Counted from the stretch's first letter, positions 24,932-34,081 are shown. The stretch is 64,000 nt of DNA from Bacillus pseudomycoides (GCF_022811845.1 NZ_CP064266.1:2852001-2916000); one strand, 5' to 3'. Notes: generated by a model from the sequence alone, not told the origin. Translations and numbers: made by a program.

Positions 24932-25954
24932 ATGAAAGTAGATTATCACCTTCATTTAGAAGAGGGACCGTATTCGATAAGATGGTTGGCGAAAATAAAT
25001 GAATCAATGGAATATTTTCAACCACTCAAAGAGGAAAAACATTCTATTGAGTGGCTCATGAAAACACAAGAACGGTTAAAAAAGCGCGTGCAAGAAGGTC
25101 CGTTTACAGTGGAATGGATTGATTTTTATTTAGAAGAAGCGTTACGAAAAGGAATCAAAGAAGTGGGGATTGTGGATCACCTTTATCGTTTTTATGAGGC
25201 AAAGGGGTATTACGAGAAGTATGTAGATATTAGTGATTCAAAGCTGGGACATTTACAAAAAGAATGGCTAGATCAAGTACGGGTAGCCTCGATTTCTGAT
25301 TTTACAAAAGCAATCCAAGAGGCCAAGGAACGTTGGAGAGAAAGAGGAGTAGTACTGCGCCTTGGGATTGAAGCTGATTATTTTATCGGTGGCGAGCAAG
25401 AGTTAGAAGATTTATTAGCATTAGGAGATTGGGATTACGTAATTGGTTCTGTACATTTTATTGATGGATGGGGATTTGATAACCCAGATACGAAAGAATA
25501 TTTTGAAAATCATGATTTATATGCATTATATGATACGTTTTTTGCAACAGTCGAAAAAGCAATCCATTCTAAATTATTTGATATTGTAGCTCATCTGGAT
25601 AATATAAAAGTATTTAATTATCGATTAGATGAAAATGTACAGATTCCATATTATGAAAGTATCGCTAGGGCATTAATAGAAACAAATACAGCAACAGAAG
25701 TAAATGCTGGGTTATATTATCGTTATCCTGTTCGAGAAATGTGTCCAAGTCCACTTTATTTACAAGTGCTAGCGAAATATAAAGTACCAATTACTCTTTC
25801 CTCAGATGCTCATTACCCAAATGATTTAGGGAATTATGTCCAGGGAAATGTAAAAACATTACGTAATCATGGTATTTCTCATGTAGCTACATTTGAAAAA
25901 CGGGTGAGGAAGATGCAACGTATAGAAAAAGAACCAACAACGATTTCAAAGTGA
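24932..25954 (+). CDS. PHP-family histidinol-phosphatase-like protein
   Basis: 340 residues with the PHP metal motifs DYHLHLEEGPYS, EVGIVDHLYRF, GIEADYF, VIGSVHFIDGWGF, DIVAHLDNIKVF and SSDAHYPNDLGNY. This family hydrolyses L-histidinol phosphate to histidinol, the step before HisD. Its position as the last gene of the operon, 14 bases after hisE, supports that role (HisJ/HisK type). The N-terminal region is longer than in typical HisJ. Confidence 0.88.
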   Translation: MKVDYHLHLEEGPYSIRWLAKINESMEYFQPLKEEKHSIEWLMKTQERLKKRVQEGPFTVEWIDFYLEEALRKGIKEVGIVDHLYRFYEAKGYYEKYVDISDSKLGHLQKEWLDQVRVASISDFTKAIQEAKERWRERGVVLRLGIEADYFIGGEQELEDLLALGDWDYVIGSVHFIDGWGFDNPDTKEYFENHDLYALYDTFFATVEKAIHSKLFDIVAHLDNIKVFNYRLDENVQIPYYESIARALIETNTATEVNAGLYYRYPVREMCPSPLYLQVLAKYKVPITLSSDAHYPNDLGNYVQGNVKTLRNHGISHVATFEKRVRKMQRIEKEPTTISK

Positions 25955-26022
25955 AAATGATTTTGTGATGAAAACCTTTCTTTTTGTTCAAAATAAGAAA
26001 GAATGACAAAGGAGGGTTTGAA

Positions 26023-26187
26023 ATGACAAAACAACAAAATAAACAGAACTTACAAGTGACGAATCAAAGCTATACTTCCCAAACGAACGAGGAAGTCAAT
26101 TCTGTAATCCAAGAACAAATTAGTGATACGGTAGTAGAAGGAACAATTGATGCGAAACTTGGAAAACAATCTAGTGAAGAACAATAA
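26023..26187 (+). CDS. Small hydrophilic protein of unknown function, 54 residues
   Basis: ATG 26023 after AAAGGAGGG with 7-base spacing, and a terminator directly after the stop. Rich in Gln, Asn, Ser and Thr (starts MTKQQNKQNLQVTNQSY), no cysteine, no membrane segment. Not recognised; composition is reminiscent of small spore proteins, but no SASP signature is seen. Confidence 0.65.
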   Translation: MTKQQNKQNLQVTNQSYTSQTNEEVNSVIQEQISDTVVEGTIDAKLGKQSSEEQ

Positions 26188-26224
26188 ATAAAAAGGGGAG
26201 ATAAATATCTCCTCTTTTCTTATG
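26188..26224 (+). terminator. Rho-independent terminator
   Basis: AAAAGGGGAGATAAATATCTCCTCTTTT followed by CTT. Confidence 0.85.
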
Positions 26225-26337
26225 AGAAAAAGTGTCAGTTTTCAAAACTACAATCAAATTTCTTGGCTTTTTCAACTTAGATTTCTTACAATATAATATA
26301 GAGAATTCCTATTTTTTTATAGAAGAGGTGCTTAGTA

Positions 26338-27309
26338 ATGGCAAAAGTATTAGTAGCAGGGGATATTCCAGAAATTGGATTACAGTTATTGCAAAATCAC
26401 GAAATAGAAATGTATGACAAGGAAGACTTAATCAGCGCTGAAGAATTGGCAACGCGGGTTGAGGATAAAGACGCGCTATTGAGTCTACTTTCAACAAAGG
26501 TAACGAAAGAAGTAATTGATGCAGCAACCGATTTGAAAATCATTGCTAACTATGGTGCAGGTTACGATAATATCGATCACAAGTATGCGCTAGAAAAAGG
26601 AATTGCAGTTACAAATACACCGAAAGTTTCAACAGAAGCAACAGCAGAGTTAACATTTGCTCTTCTCTTAGCTGCTGCTAGACGGATCCCGGAAGGAGAT
26701 ACATTATGTCGTACAGTGGGATTTAATGGCTGGGCACCACTCTTTTTCCTCGGACGAGAAGTATATGGAAAGACGATCGGAGTTATCGGTCTGGGAGAAA
26801 TTGGGAAGGCGGTTGCGAAACGTGCTAAAGCATTTGGAATGAACATTCTTTACACAGGCCCAAATCGTAAGTCAGAGGCAGAAAATGAATTGGAAGCAAC
26901 GTATGTAACGTTAGAAGAACTGTTACAAACAGCAGATTTTATTACGATTAATTGTGCGTATAATCCAAATCTCCATCATATGATTGATGAAGAGCAATTT
27001 AAAATGATGAAGAAAACAGCATATATTGTAAATGCAGCACGTGGTCCAATTATGAATGAATTAGCGCTTGCTCATGCGTTAGAGACAAATGAAATTGAGG
27101 GAGCGGCCCTTGATGTATTTGAGTTTGAGCCGAAAATTGCAGAGAAATTAAAGGGATTGAAAAATGTTGTTCTTACTCCGCATGTTGGAAATGCAACGTT
27201 TGAAACACGTGACGCAATGGCTGAAATGGCAGTGCGTAACATTTTAGCTGTATTAGATGGAGAAGAAGCATTGACGCCTGTAAATCAAAAGGAATTAGTT
27301 ACAAAATAA
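26338..27309 (+). CDS. D-isomer-specific 2-hydroxyacid dehydrogenase family protein
   Basis: 323 residues, ATG after AGAGGTG. NAD(P)-binding motif GVIGLGEIGKAVAKRA (about residue 146), the catalytic Arg in NAARGPIMNELAL, Glu in DVFEFEP and His in TPHVGNATFETR. Closest by eye to glyoxylate/hydroxypyruvate reductases (GhrB/YvcT type). Not a SerA because it lacks the C-terminal ACT region. Substrate unresolved. Confidence 0.88.
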   Translation: MAKVLVAGDIPEIGLQLLQNHEIEMYDKEDLISAEELATRVEDKDALLSLLSTKVTKEVIDAATDLKIIANYGAGYDNIDHKYALEKGIAVTNTPKVSTEATAELTFALLLAAARRIPEGDTLCRTVGFNGWAPLFFLGREVYGKTIGVIGLGEIGKAVAKRAKAFGMNILYTGPNRKSEAENELEATYVTLEELLQTADFITINCAYNPNLHHMIDEEQFKMMKKTAYIVNAARGPIMNELALAHALETNEIEGAALDVFEFEPKIAEKLKGLKNVVLTPHVGNATFETRDAMAEMAVRNILAVLDGEEALTPVNQKELVTK

Positions 27310-27348
27310 AGAAAAAGCCTTCTAAACTGGAAGGCTTTTTCTTTATTT
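27310..27348. terminator. Bidirectional terminator
   Basis: AAAGAAAAAGCCTTCTAAACTGGAAGGCTTTTTCTTT between convergent genes. Confidence 0.9.
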
Positions 27349-28050
27349 TTCTTTATTTGCTCGTTTTTTATGAGAAGGTCTTTGCCTGATAAATTGAGAT
27401 AACATATACAAAATATAAAGTGGGACGGCAATAAATAAAAATACTGATATGTTGCCAAAGCTTGTTTTATACATTGTATAAATGATTCCAATTAAAAAGA
27501 GTGTAACAATAATACTATATCGTGGAATTGGTACATCTTTTAAACTTGGGATACGAATACGACTTACCATTAAAAATGCAAACGTTACAAATACTGTAAT
27601 GAGGACAATTTTTGGAATGGTATGTGAAAATAGTGTTAAGAAGGCAACGAGTCCTCCTGCTGCAGTAATAGGAACGCCAGTGAAATACTTCATAGAAGTC
27701 GAGGAAGGCGTTACATTAAATCGTGCTAAACGATATGCTCCGAACAAAGGGAATAGTCCTGCTATGTATAGTCCGATAATTCCATAGTTGGAAAAGGAAG
27801 TGTAGTACATTAAAACTGCGGGTGCAGCTCCGAATGTTACAACATCTGCTAGTGAATCAAGTTCTTTCCCCATTTGTGAATCCACTCGCAATAAACGAGC
27901 AACTCGACCATCAAGACTATCTAACATCATCCCGATTAGTACTAAAATAGCAGCTGATTTATAATACCCTAAAGATGCATAGCCGATTGATAAAAATCCA
28001 CTGTATAAATTTCCGAGCGTAAATAAGTTTGGAATTGCTGCTCTATACAA
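27343..28050 (-). CDS. pssA: CDP-diacylglycerol--serine O-phosphatidyltransferase
   Basis: Membrane enzyme making phosphatidylserine, precursor of phosphatidylethanolamine. 235 residues, TTG start preceded by AAGGGAT. The CDP-alcohol phosphotransferase signature is complete: LDSLDGRVARLL followed by GKELDSLADVVTFG. About six to eight membrane segments. It is longer than the B. subtilis enzyme by a basic C-terminal tail (RQRPSHKKRANKEK). No psd gene is adjacent. Confidence 0.9.
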   Translation of the reverse strand: MYRAAIPNLFTLGNLYSGFLSIGYASLGYYKSAAILVLIGMMLDSLDGRVARLLRVDSQMGKELDSLADVVTFGAAPAVLMYYTSFSNYGIIGLYIAGLFPLFGAYRLARFNVTPSSTSMKYFTGVPITAAGGLVAFLTLFSHTIPKIVLITVFVTFAFLMVSRIRIPSLKDVPIPRYSIIVTLFLIGIIYTMYKTSFGNISVFLFIAVPLYILYMLSQFIRQRPSHKKRANKEK

Positions 28051-28168
28051 AATCTGATCCCTTGCTTTCTGTAATAAATTCTTAATTAGTGTATGAAAGG
28101 TTACTCATTTTATCATACCATAAATTTCTTACCACGTACGAAAAAATTACCATTTTGTGAAAGATTTC

Positions 28169-28432
28169 ATAAAGTGAAACCGCATGTAGTAATGTGTTTC
28201 ATTAAGGCGGGCTTTCAGGAGTAGTTTATCCTTCGCCTAACTTTTTTATTTTGACAGAGCTTTGAGTTGAAGTACGAAGATTACTACTATATTTATTTTG
28301 ATTCTTCGGCATATAAGTTGCTACTATGACAACAAAAGGTGACGCTTTCCATCCTGTTTTAAATGGGCATGAGGTGAGCGTTTCTACGTATGAATGGATG
28401 CGCTCTCTCGCCTAAAAAGAACTGTGTTAGTT
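28169..28432 (-). repeat. Degenerate bcr1-like element with its flanking repeat
   Basis: Begins ATAAAGTGAAA (28169-28179), the reverse complement of the bcr1 end. Segments GGGCTTTCAGGAGTAGTTTA and CGCCTAACTTTTTTATTTT align with the reverse complement of 40183-40339. From 28314 onward (GTTGCT...AACAAAAGGTGAC, GGCATGAGGTGA, TTCTACGTAT, GATGCGCTCTCTCGCCT) it aligns with the reverse complement of 40062-40182. The whole is a diverged copy of the same composite. It fills most of the pssA to LTA-synthase gap. Confidence 0.65.
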
Positions 28433-28531
28433 GGATTCATATAGATAAAGTTACCATGTGTATGAAAGGATAAAGATGTAGTTAAGAAAGAAGCACCCTC
28501 AAATTCTTAATATTCGAAGATGCTTTTAAGA

Positions 28532-30418
28532 TTATTCAAATTTAGTTATCATTGTTCCTGTTTTGTATTTATTGCTAGGATCAAATCGTAATAAATCTCC
28601 ATAAATAAGTTTATCAGAATAACTTAATTCTGTTTTCGCTTTTTCAATATACGGCTGGCAAGTTGCCAAATCAATTGGTTCACCTGTGCTCTTTTTATAG
28701 CACACATTTTTTGTGTAAACATAATCGTTTGTTACAAAACTACCATCACGCATAATCATAAGTGGGTTTTCGTTTTTAGTAAATAAATCAGTACCAAATT
28801 CAATGGATTGGTTTGTTTTAATACCGAGTAAATGAAGCAATGTTGGTTTTATATCAATTTGTCCAGATACTTTGGAAATAATTTTTCCTTCTTGACCAGG
28901 AACATGAATAATAAGTGGTACACGTTGTAGCTGTATCGAATCGAATGGCGTTATAGATTCTTTACCAAGAAATTGTGCCATAGCAGCATTATGATTTTCA
29001 GAAATTCCGTAATGATCTCCATAAATAACAATAACGGAATTATCGTATAACCCCTCTTCTTTTAATCGATTGATAAATAGTTTCAGAGCTTCATCTGTAT
29101 AGCGAACGGTTGGGAAATAACGATTTAATACCTCGCTCTTAGAATTATACTCATTAATATATTGATCTTCTGGATTTAAAAGAAATGGAAAATGATTTGT
29201 TAATGTAATAAATTTTGTATAAAACGGTTGTGGTAAAGATTTAAGTTTTGAAATCGATTGTTCAAAGAACTCTTTATCTTTTAATCCCCAACCAACAGAC
29301 ATTTGTTCTGTTCCGATATAATCATTTAGATTAAAGTAACGATCATATCCAAGTGCTGGATACATTACATCCCGATTCCAAAATGTTTTGTCATTCGAAT
29401 GGAAGACGGCAGAATAATATCCATGTTTCTTTAACTGCTCAGGAGTTGCTGTGTACTCATTATTTGCATGAGTAAAGAATACAGAGCCACGATCTAATGG
29501 ATAGAGTGAATTTTCCACAATAAATTCGGCATCAGATGTTTTTCCTTGTCCAGTTTGATGATAAAAGTTATCAAAGTAATAACTCTCTTTTATAAACTGA
29601 TTTAAAAATGGAGTGATTTCTTTTCCATTAATTTTCTTGTTGATTACAAAATTTTGTGTTGATTCCATTGAAATTAAAATGACATTTTTTCCTTTTGCAG
29701 CTCCAAATAAATTTTTATCACCTTGTTTATCTTTGGAATTCATATAGTTTTTAATTTCAGAAAAACCATCTCCGCTTGCGAATACACGCTCTGTAGAAGA
29801 TTTAGACTGAAGTGTAATATCAAATAGATGATATGTGTATAAACCTAGATTTTTCACAACAGTTTGACGGTCAAATGAGTGTGAAAACAATTGTGGTTTA
29901 TGAACGACAGAAACGATAATTTGCAATGCGAATAAAGCTGTTACACCACTAAAGAAGCTTCGTTTTTCAGATCGTGATAGCGGTGTGCTATCACAAAAAC
30001 TTGGGAATTTACGAGAAAGGAACATTAGAATAATTACATCTGAAAATAGAAGTAATGTTTTGTACGTAAATAGTTCTTTAATACTTGTTCCTAAATCCGC
30101 CATGTTATTTGTTTGGAATAGAACAGGAAATGTGACAAAGTCATTATAAAACCCATAAAACATCGCGTTTCCAAATAAAATAAATGACAGCAAAAAGCTG
30201 ATGCCAATAATAAGCCGATTTCGATATTTTGATGCGAATAAAGCTAGACCAAAAAATAAAAGTAATGAAGCAATTGGATTAAACAAAAGCATCATTTCCT
30301 CGAAGAAGCCATCAATTTTAATATCGAAGGCTAGCTTGTACACAATATATGTTTTGATCCATAATAAAACGACTGCAACAAGTGCAAATCGTAATTTTGG
30401 AAGCAAATGTTGTAACAT
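28532..30418 (-). CDS. LTA synthase family protein (polyglycerolphosphate transferase)
   Basis: 628 residues: five N-terminal membrane segments (to about residue 180), then an extracellular sulfatase-fold domain. Catalytic Thr lies in QTGQGKTSDAEF; metal ligands include LISMESTQNF and IVIYGDHYGI; FHSNDKTFWNRD and TLTNHFPF are conserved. The family polymerises or primes lipoteichoic acid from phosphatidylglycerol. Several paralogues exist in this group, so LtaS versus YfnI, YqgS or YvgJ type is not assigned. ATG start after GAGGAG. Stand-alone gene. Confidence 0.9.
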   Translation of the reverse strand: MLQHLLPKLRFALVAVVLLWIKTYIVYKLAFDIKIDGFFEEMMLLFNPIASLLLFFGLALFASKYRNRLIIGISFLLSFILFGNAMFYGFYNDFVTFPVLFQTNNMADLGTSIKELFTYKTLLLFSDVIILMFLSRKFPSFCDSTPLSRSEKRSFFSGVTALFALQIIVSVVHKPQLFSHSFDRQTVVKNLGLYTYHLFDITLQSKSSTERVFASGDGFSEIKNYMNSKDKQGDKNLFGAAKGKNVILISMESTQNFVINKKINGKEITPFLNQFIKESYYFDNFYHQTGQGKTSDAEFIVENSLYPLDRGSVFFTHANNEYTATPEQLKKHGYYSAVFHSNDKTFWNRDVMYPALGYDRYFNLNDYIGTEQMSVGWGLKDKEFFEQSISKLKSLPQPFYTKFITLTNHFPFLLNPEDQYINEYNSKSEVLNRYFPTVRYTDEALKLFINRLKEEGLYDNSVIVIYGDHYGISENHNAAMAQFLGKESITPFDSIQLQRVPLIIHVPGQEGKIISKVSGQIDIKPTLLHLLGIKTNQSIEFGTDLFTKNENPLMIMRDGSFVTNDYVYTKNVCYKKSTGEPIDLATCQPYIEKAKTELSYSDKLIYGDLLRFDPSNKYKTGTMITKFE

Positions 30419-30477
30419 AATATACTCCTCTCCTATACTTATGACAGTTCTAGTGATTGTACTTTAATGAATAGAAG

Positions 30478-30618
30478 TTTCACTTTATATATACGAACAG
30501 CCCTATATGTTTATGATTATTATACTACGTGTACTATTATACGAGAACAAAACAGAATTGTGGATGCTTTTTGTAATAATGGAGTAGAAAAAGAGAAGTG
30601 GGAGACAATAAAGTGAAA
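30478..30618. repeat. Pair of inverted bcr1-end motifs flanking an AT-rich spacer
   Basis: TTTCACTTTAT at 30478-30488 and its reverse complement at 30608-30618, with extended similarity outward (TTTAATGAATAGAAG and CTTTAATGAATGG). They lie between the divergent LTA synthase-family and DUF3888 genes, about 120 bp apart. Confidence 0.6.
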
Positions 30619-30696
30619 CTTTAATGAATGGATGGTGTACGATCTGTTGATTTAAATAGTGTGATAAAAACGTTGCGTAAGGATATGGAGGTTGTA

Positions 30697-31092
30697 ATGA
30701 GAAAGTTATTTTGTTTAGCATTATGTAGTGTTTTTATATTATTTGCTTCTCCAGCAGCGATGGCGGCACAATATGATGTGCCTTTAGTAGAGGATGCACT
30801 CTATTCTGTATTGTTTCCGAAAATAAATGTTGCGATTGAAAAGCATTATGGAAAACTAAAGCCATATGATTGTCCGAAAATTGTGAGTCTAAAAAAAGTT
30901 TATAGTGGTACATATTTATTTCAAGCTGTCATTGAAGTGACGAAATATGAAGCTGTAGGAGGGAAAGTACTTCCACCATTTGAAAAAATTAGCATTACAT
31001 TTAACAATGATGAAGGAGAGTGGGTTGTGCAAAAAATAGATATAAAGCGCTTACCGAATGGTACAAAATTAAATTGTAAAAAACCAATATAA
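30697..31092 (+). CDS. Secreted DUF3888 domain-containing protein
   Basis: 131 residues from ATG 30697, after ATGGAGG. The signal peptide MRKLFCLALCSVFILFASPA ends with AMA-AQ, a type I cleavage site. The mature part has VLFPKINVAIEKHYGKLKPYD and two cysteines that may pair. This matches the small DUF3888 secreted proteins common in the B. cereus group; function unknown. Confidence 0.82.
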   Translation: MRKLFCLALCSVFILFASPAAMAAQYDVPLVEDALYSVLFPKINVAIEKHYGKLKPYDCPKIVSLKKVYSGTYLFQAVIEVTKYEAVGGKVLPPFEKISITFNNDEGEWVVQKIDIKRLPNGTKLNCKKPI

Positions 31093-31100
31093 AAAATTGT

Positions 31101-31130
31101 TTGACAAATAATTTATTCGTTTGGTATTGT
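31101..31130 (+). promoter_or_regulatory. Promoter of the lysA leader
   Basis: TTGACA (31101-31106), 18 bases, TATTGT (31125-31130); located about 35 bases before the lysine riboswitch. Confidence 0.65.
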
Positions 31131-31162
31131 TAATATCAACATAAGATGTTTGAAAATTAAAT

Positions 31163-31470
31163 AGACTTACCTCATCTACTCTCAAAGGTAGAGGCCGCGA
31201 TAGGAAAGAGTAAGCTATGGGAGATTTAGTGGAATCTTTGATCATAGATTGAAAGGGACTATTGCCGAAATATAAGGATGATCACCTCATTCATATATTG
31301 GGACTACATTGAATAAATGTAGTACTGTCATAAGATTTTATTTTATGGAGAGCTATTTGGAGATGTTGATGCGGTTTCTTATTTGAGAAGATAACAACTC
31401 GTTTATTTTTTCATGATACATGATTCCTAATAAGAAACGCGTGTGAACATTGTTCCGCGCGTTTTTTGTT
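31163..31470 (+). ncRNA. Lysine riboswitch (L-box)
   Basis: Landmarks of the class in order: AGGTAGAGGCCGCGA, AAGAGTAA, TTGAAAGGGACTATTGCCGAA, TTGGGACTACA...TGTAGTACTGTCATAAGA. The expression platform ends in ACGCG-tgt-GAAC-att-GTTC-cg-CGCGT followed by TTTTTG (31437-31468). It precedes lysA, so lysine would shut off the last step of its own synthesis. Confidence 0.93.
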
Positions 31471-31545
31471 TACCTAAAAGCGTGCTGCAATGAATAGAAG
31501 AAGATTGGGGTTATGAGTTTTAGAGGAAATAAGGGAGGAATTCAA

Positions 31546-32862
31546 ATGTATTTACACGGCACAAGCCGAATCAATGACCAAGGACACTTAGAAATTGGAG
31601 GATGCGATACAACGCAGCTAGCAAAACAATATGGAACACCACTTTATGTATACGATGAGGCTGCTATTCGTGAGAAATGTCGCGCATTTCATCGTGCATT
31701 CCAGGAAAGTGGGTTCTCTTACCAAGTAGCATATGCAAGTAAGGCGTTCTTGTGCATGGAGATGTGCCGAGTAGCTCGTGAAGAAAATATGTCTTTAGAT
31801 GTTGTTTCTGGGGGCGAATTATATACTGCTTTACAAGCTGGTTTTCCAGCATCACGCATTCATTTTCATGGTAATAATAAAACGGAAGAAGAGATTATAA
31901 TGGCGCTGCGAGCGGATATTGGCTGTTTTGTGGTAGATAATTTCTTTGAAATGGAAATATTACATGATTTAGCACAGCAGTATGGAAAAATTGTAAATAT
32001 ATTAATTCGAGTTACACCTGGAGTAGAGGCGCATACTCATGAATATATTACAACAGGGCAAGATGATTCGAAATTTGGTTTTGGAGTTTCTACTGGTCAG
32101 GCAATGCAGGCAATTCAAATAGCACTAGAGAAATCAAATTATAATGTGTTAGGTATTCATTCACATATCGGATCGCAAATTTTTGAAACAGCAGGATTTG
32201 TTAGAGCGATTGAAGTATTGCATAATTTTCTAGAAGAGATAAGAGAGCAGACTAGTTATGTTGCAACAGTGTTAAACGTCGGTGGAGGTTTTGGAATTCG
32301 CTATACGGAAGCTGATACACCACTTACACTTGAAACATATGTGCATGCTGTAACTGATGTGGTTAGAGAACAATTTACACAAAATAATTATCCTCTTCCT
32401 GAAATATGGATTGAACCAGGGCGTAGTATTGTTGGGGATGCAGGAACAACAATTTATACAGTAGGCGCTGTAAAAGATATTCCAAGCATTCGTAAATATG
32501 TATCAGTTGATGGGGGAATGACTGATAATTTAAGACCAGCTTTATATGGAGCACGCTATGAGGCGATGCTTGCAAATAGAGGAAGAGAAAATGCTAAAGA
32601 GGTTGTGTCGATTGCTGGAAAATGTTGTGAGAGCGGAGATATGCTTATTTGGGATATAGAGTTGCCGCAAGTTGTTTCAGGAGATCTGCTAGCAATTTCT
32701 TGTACGGGAGCATATGGATATTCTATGGCTAACAATTATAATCGTATTCGCAGACCAGCTGTAGTGTTTGCGAAAGGCGGGACATCACAAATTGTTGTTG
32801 AGCGCGAAACATATGAAAATATAATTGGGAACGATCGCATATGTATAAAAGAGCTGGTTTAA
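31546..32862 (+). CDS. lysA: Diaminopimelate decarboxylase
   Basis: PLP enzyme converting meso-DAP to L-lysine. 438 residues from ATG 31546 (AAGGGAGG, 7-base spacing), preferred over an upstream ATG at 31513. PLP lysine in YQVAYASKAFLCMEM; HGNNKTEEEI; GIHSHIGSQIF; VGGGFGIRY; EPGRSIVGDAG; the active-site Cys in KCCESGDML. Single gene controlled by the lysine riboswitch. Confidence 0.97.
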   Translation: MYLHGTSRINDQGHLEIGGCDTTQLAKQYGTPLYVYDEAAIREKCRAFHRAFQESGFSYQVAYASKAFLCMEMCRVAREENMSLDVVSGGELYTALQAGFPASRIHFHGNNKTEEEIIMALRADIGCFVVDNFFEMEILHDLAQQYGKIVNILIRVTPGVEAHTHEYITTGQDDSKFGFGVSTGQAMQAIQIALEKSNYNVLGIHSHIGSQIFETAGFVRAIEVLHNFLEEIREQTSYVATVLNVGGGFGIRYTEADTPLTLETYVHAVTDVVREQFTQNNYPLPEIWIEPGRSIVGDAGTTIYTVGAVKDIPSIRKYVSVDGGMTDNLRPALYGARYEAMLANRGRENAKEVVSIAGKCCESGDMLIWDIELPQVVSGDLLAISCTGAYGYSMANNYNRIRRPAVVFAKGGTSQIVVERETYENIIGNDRICIKELV

Positions 32863-32867
32863 GTGAT

Positions 32868-32908
32868 AAAAGGAGTTGTTCGAATTGAGCAACTCCTTTT
32901 AAAAAAAT
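32868..32908 (+). terminator. Terminator after lysA
   Basis: AAAGGAGTTGTTCGAATTGAGCAACTCCTTTT. Confidence 0.75.
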
Positions 32909-32932
32909 ATAAAATATATCGGAAAACTAGGA

Positions 32933-32960
32933 TTGAAAAAAGTCAGAATTATGATAAAAT
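32933..32960 (+). promoter_or_regulatory. Promoter of the sulfate assimilation leader
   Basis: TTGAAA (32933-32938), 16 bases, TAAAAT (32955-32960), immediately before the SAM riboswitch. Confidence 0.6.
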
Positions 32961-32970
32961 ACAAATACAA

Positions 32971-33124
32971 AGCTTATCAAGAGAAGCGGAGGGAACTGGC
33001 CCTACGAAGCTCAGCAACCTGCTTATAGAAGCAAGGTGCTAAGTCCAGCAAAATGGCATCCATTTTGAAAGATAAGGTAAATATATTACCGAACAGTCTT
33101 TTCGAAATGGAAAAGATTTTTTTT
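32971..33124 (+). ncRNA. SAM-I riboswitch (S-box) before yezD-cysH
   Basis: CTTATCAAGAGAAGCGGAGG, GACTGGCCC-type core (AACTGGCCCTACGAAGC), CAGCAACC, AAGGTGCTAAGTCCAGCAAAA and GAAAGATAAGG follow the class order. The terminator GTCTTTTCGAAATGGAAAAGATTTTTTTT is at 33096-33124. High SAM would terminate transcription of the sulfate assimilation genes. Confidence 0.95.
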
Positions 33125-33147
33125 ATGAATAAAAAGGGGGGCTGTTC

Positions 33148-33291
33148 GTGGGAGTGCGTGGACATTTTGACGAAGTAGCTGAGAAAATTCAAACGATGCT
33201 TGCGGATATGAAATATGGTTCTATTACAATTGTTGTGCAAGATGGAAAAGTGATTCAGCTGGAAAAAAGCGAAAAAGTACGCTTAAAGTAA
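33148..33291 (+). CDS. yezD: YezD family small protein (DUF2292)
   Basis: 47 residues, GTG start after AAGGGGGG. The pattern VAEKIQTMLADMKYGSITIV followed by QDGKVIQLEKSEKVR is the YezD/DUF2292 family, small proteins often found with S-box sulfate assimilation genes. Function unknown; a terminator separates it from cysH, so it may be the most abundant product of this leader. Confidence 0.8.
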   Translation: MGVRGHFDEVAEKIQTMLADMKYGSITIVVQDGKVIQLEKSEKVRLK

Positions 33292-33310
33292 AAAGCGCTG
33301 ACTAGAAAAA

Positions 33311-33358
33311 CTAGAGGCGGTTTTAATCTATTTGATTAGGTTAAAACCGTCTTTTTGC
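33311..33358 (+). terminator. Intra-operon terminator between yezD and cysH
   Basis: GGCGGTTTTAATCTATTTGATTAGGTTAAAACCGTC followed by TTTTTG. Read-through or a second promoter would be needed to express cysH. Confidence 0.8.
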
Positions 33359-33376
33359 GTTACAGGGGGGAAAAAC

Positions 33377-34081
33377 ATGTTGACGTATGAAACATGGAAA
33401 GAGGATGTCATTTCTTTTTCTGAGGAAAGTGGAACAAAAGGAGCACTGCAAGTATTAGAGTGGGCCTATAACCATTATGAGAGTGAAATTATATACGCAT
33501 GTAGCTTTGGGGTGGAAGGTATGGTTTTGTTACATCTAATAAACCAAGTAAATCCATCTGCGAAAGTTGTATTTTTAGACACAAATGTTCATTTTCAAGA
33601 AACATACGATTTAATTAAACGAGTACGAGAAAAGTTTCCGGATTTAGAAATTATTGAAAAACAACCTTCGCTCACGCTTGAAGACCAAGCAAAAAAGCAT
33701 GGGAATAATTTGTGGGAGCATAATCCAAATCTTTGTTGTAAATTAAGAAAAATTTTGCCGTTGGAAGAATCTTTATCAAGTGGAAAAGCATGGATATCAG
33801 GACTGAGAAGGGAACAATCTGAAACACGTAAACATACAAGATTTATCAATCAGGATCATCGCTTTCAATCTATTAAAATTTGTCCGCTCATTCATTGGAC
33901 GTGGAAGGAAGTGTGGCGTTACGTGTATAAGCATGATTTACCTTACAATCCGCTGCACGACGTTGGTTATCCAAGTATAGGTTGTGAAAAATGTACGTTA
34001 CCTGTAGGAGAAGGTGGAGATTCAAGGGATGGAAGATGGGCTGGAAAAATGAAAACGGAATGTGGCCTTCATTATCAATAA
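33377..34081 (+). CDS. cysH: Adenylyl-sulfate/phosphoadenylyl-sulfate reductase (thioredoxin-dependent)
   Basis: Reduces APS or PAPS to sulfite. 234 residues from ATG 33377 with AGGGGGG upstream. The two cysteine pairs that bind a [4Fe-4S] cluster are visible (NLCCKLRK and GCEKCTLP), which points to the APS-reducing bacterial assimilatory type, although B. subtilis CysH can use both substrates. The C-terminal catalytic Cys is in KTECGLHYQ. Followed by sat and cysC. Confidence 0.94.
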   Translation: MLTYETWKEDVISFSEESGTKGALQVLEWAYNHYESEIIYACSFGVEGMVLLHLINQVNPSAKVVFLDTNVHFQETYDLIKRVREKFPDLEIIEKQPSLTLEDQAKKHGNNLWEHNPNLCCKLRKILPLEESLSSGKAWISGLRREQSETRKHTRFINQDHRFQSIKICPLIHWTWKEVWRYVYKHDLPYNPLHDVGYPSIGCEKCTLPVGEGGDSRDGRWAGKMKTECGLHYQ

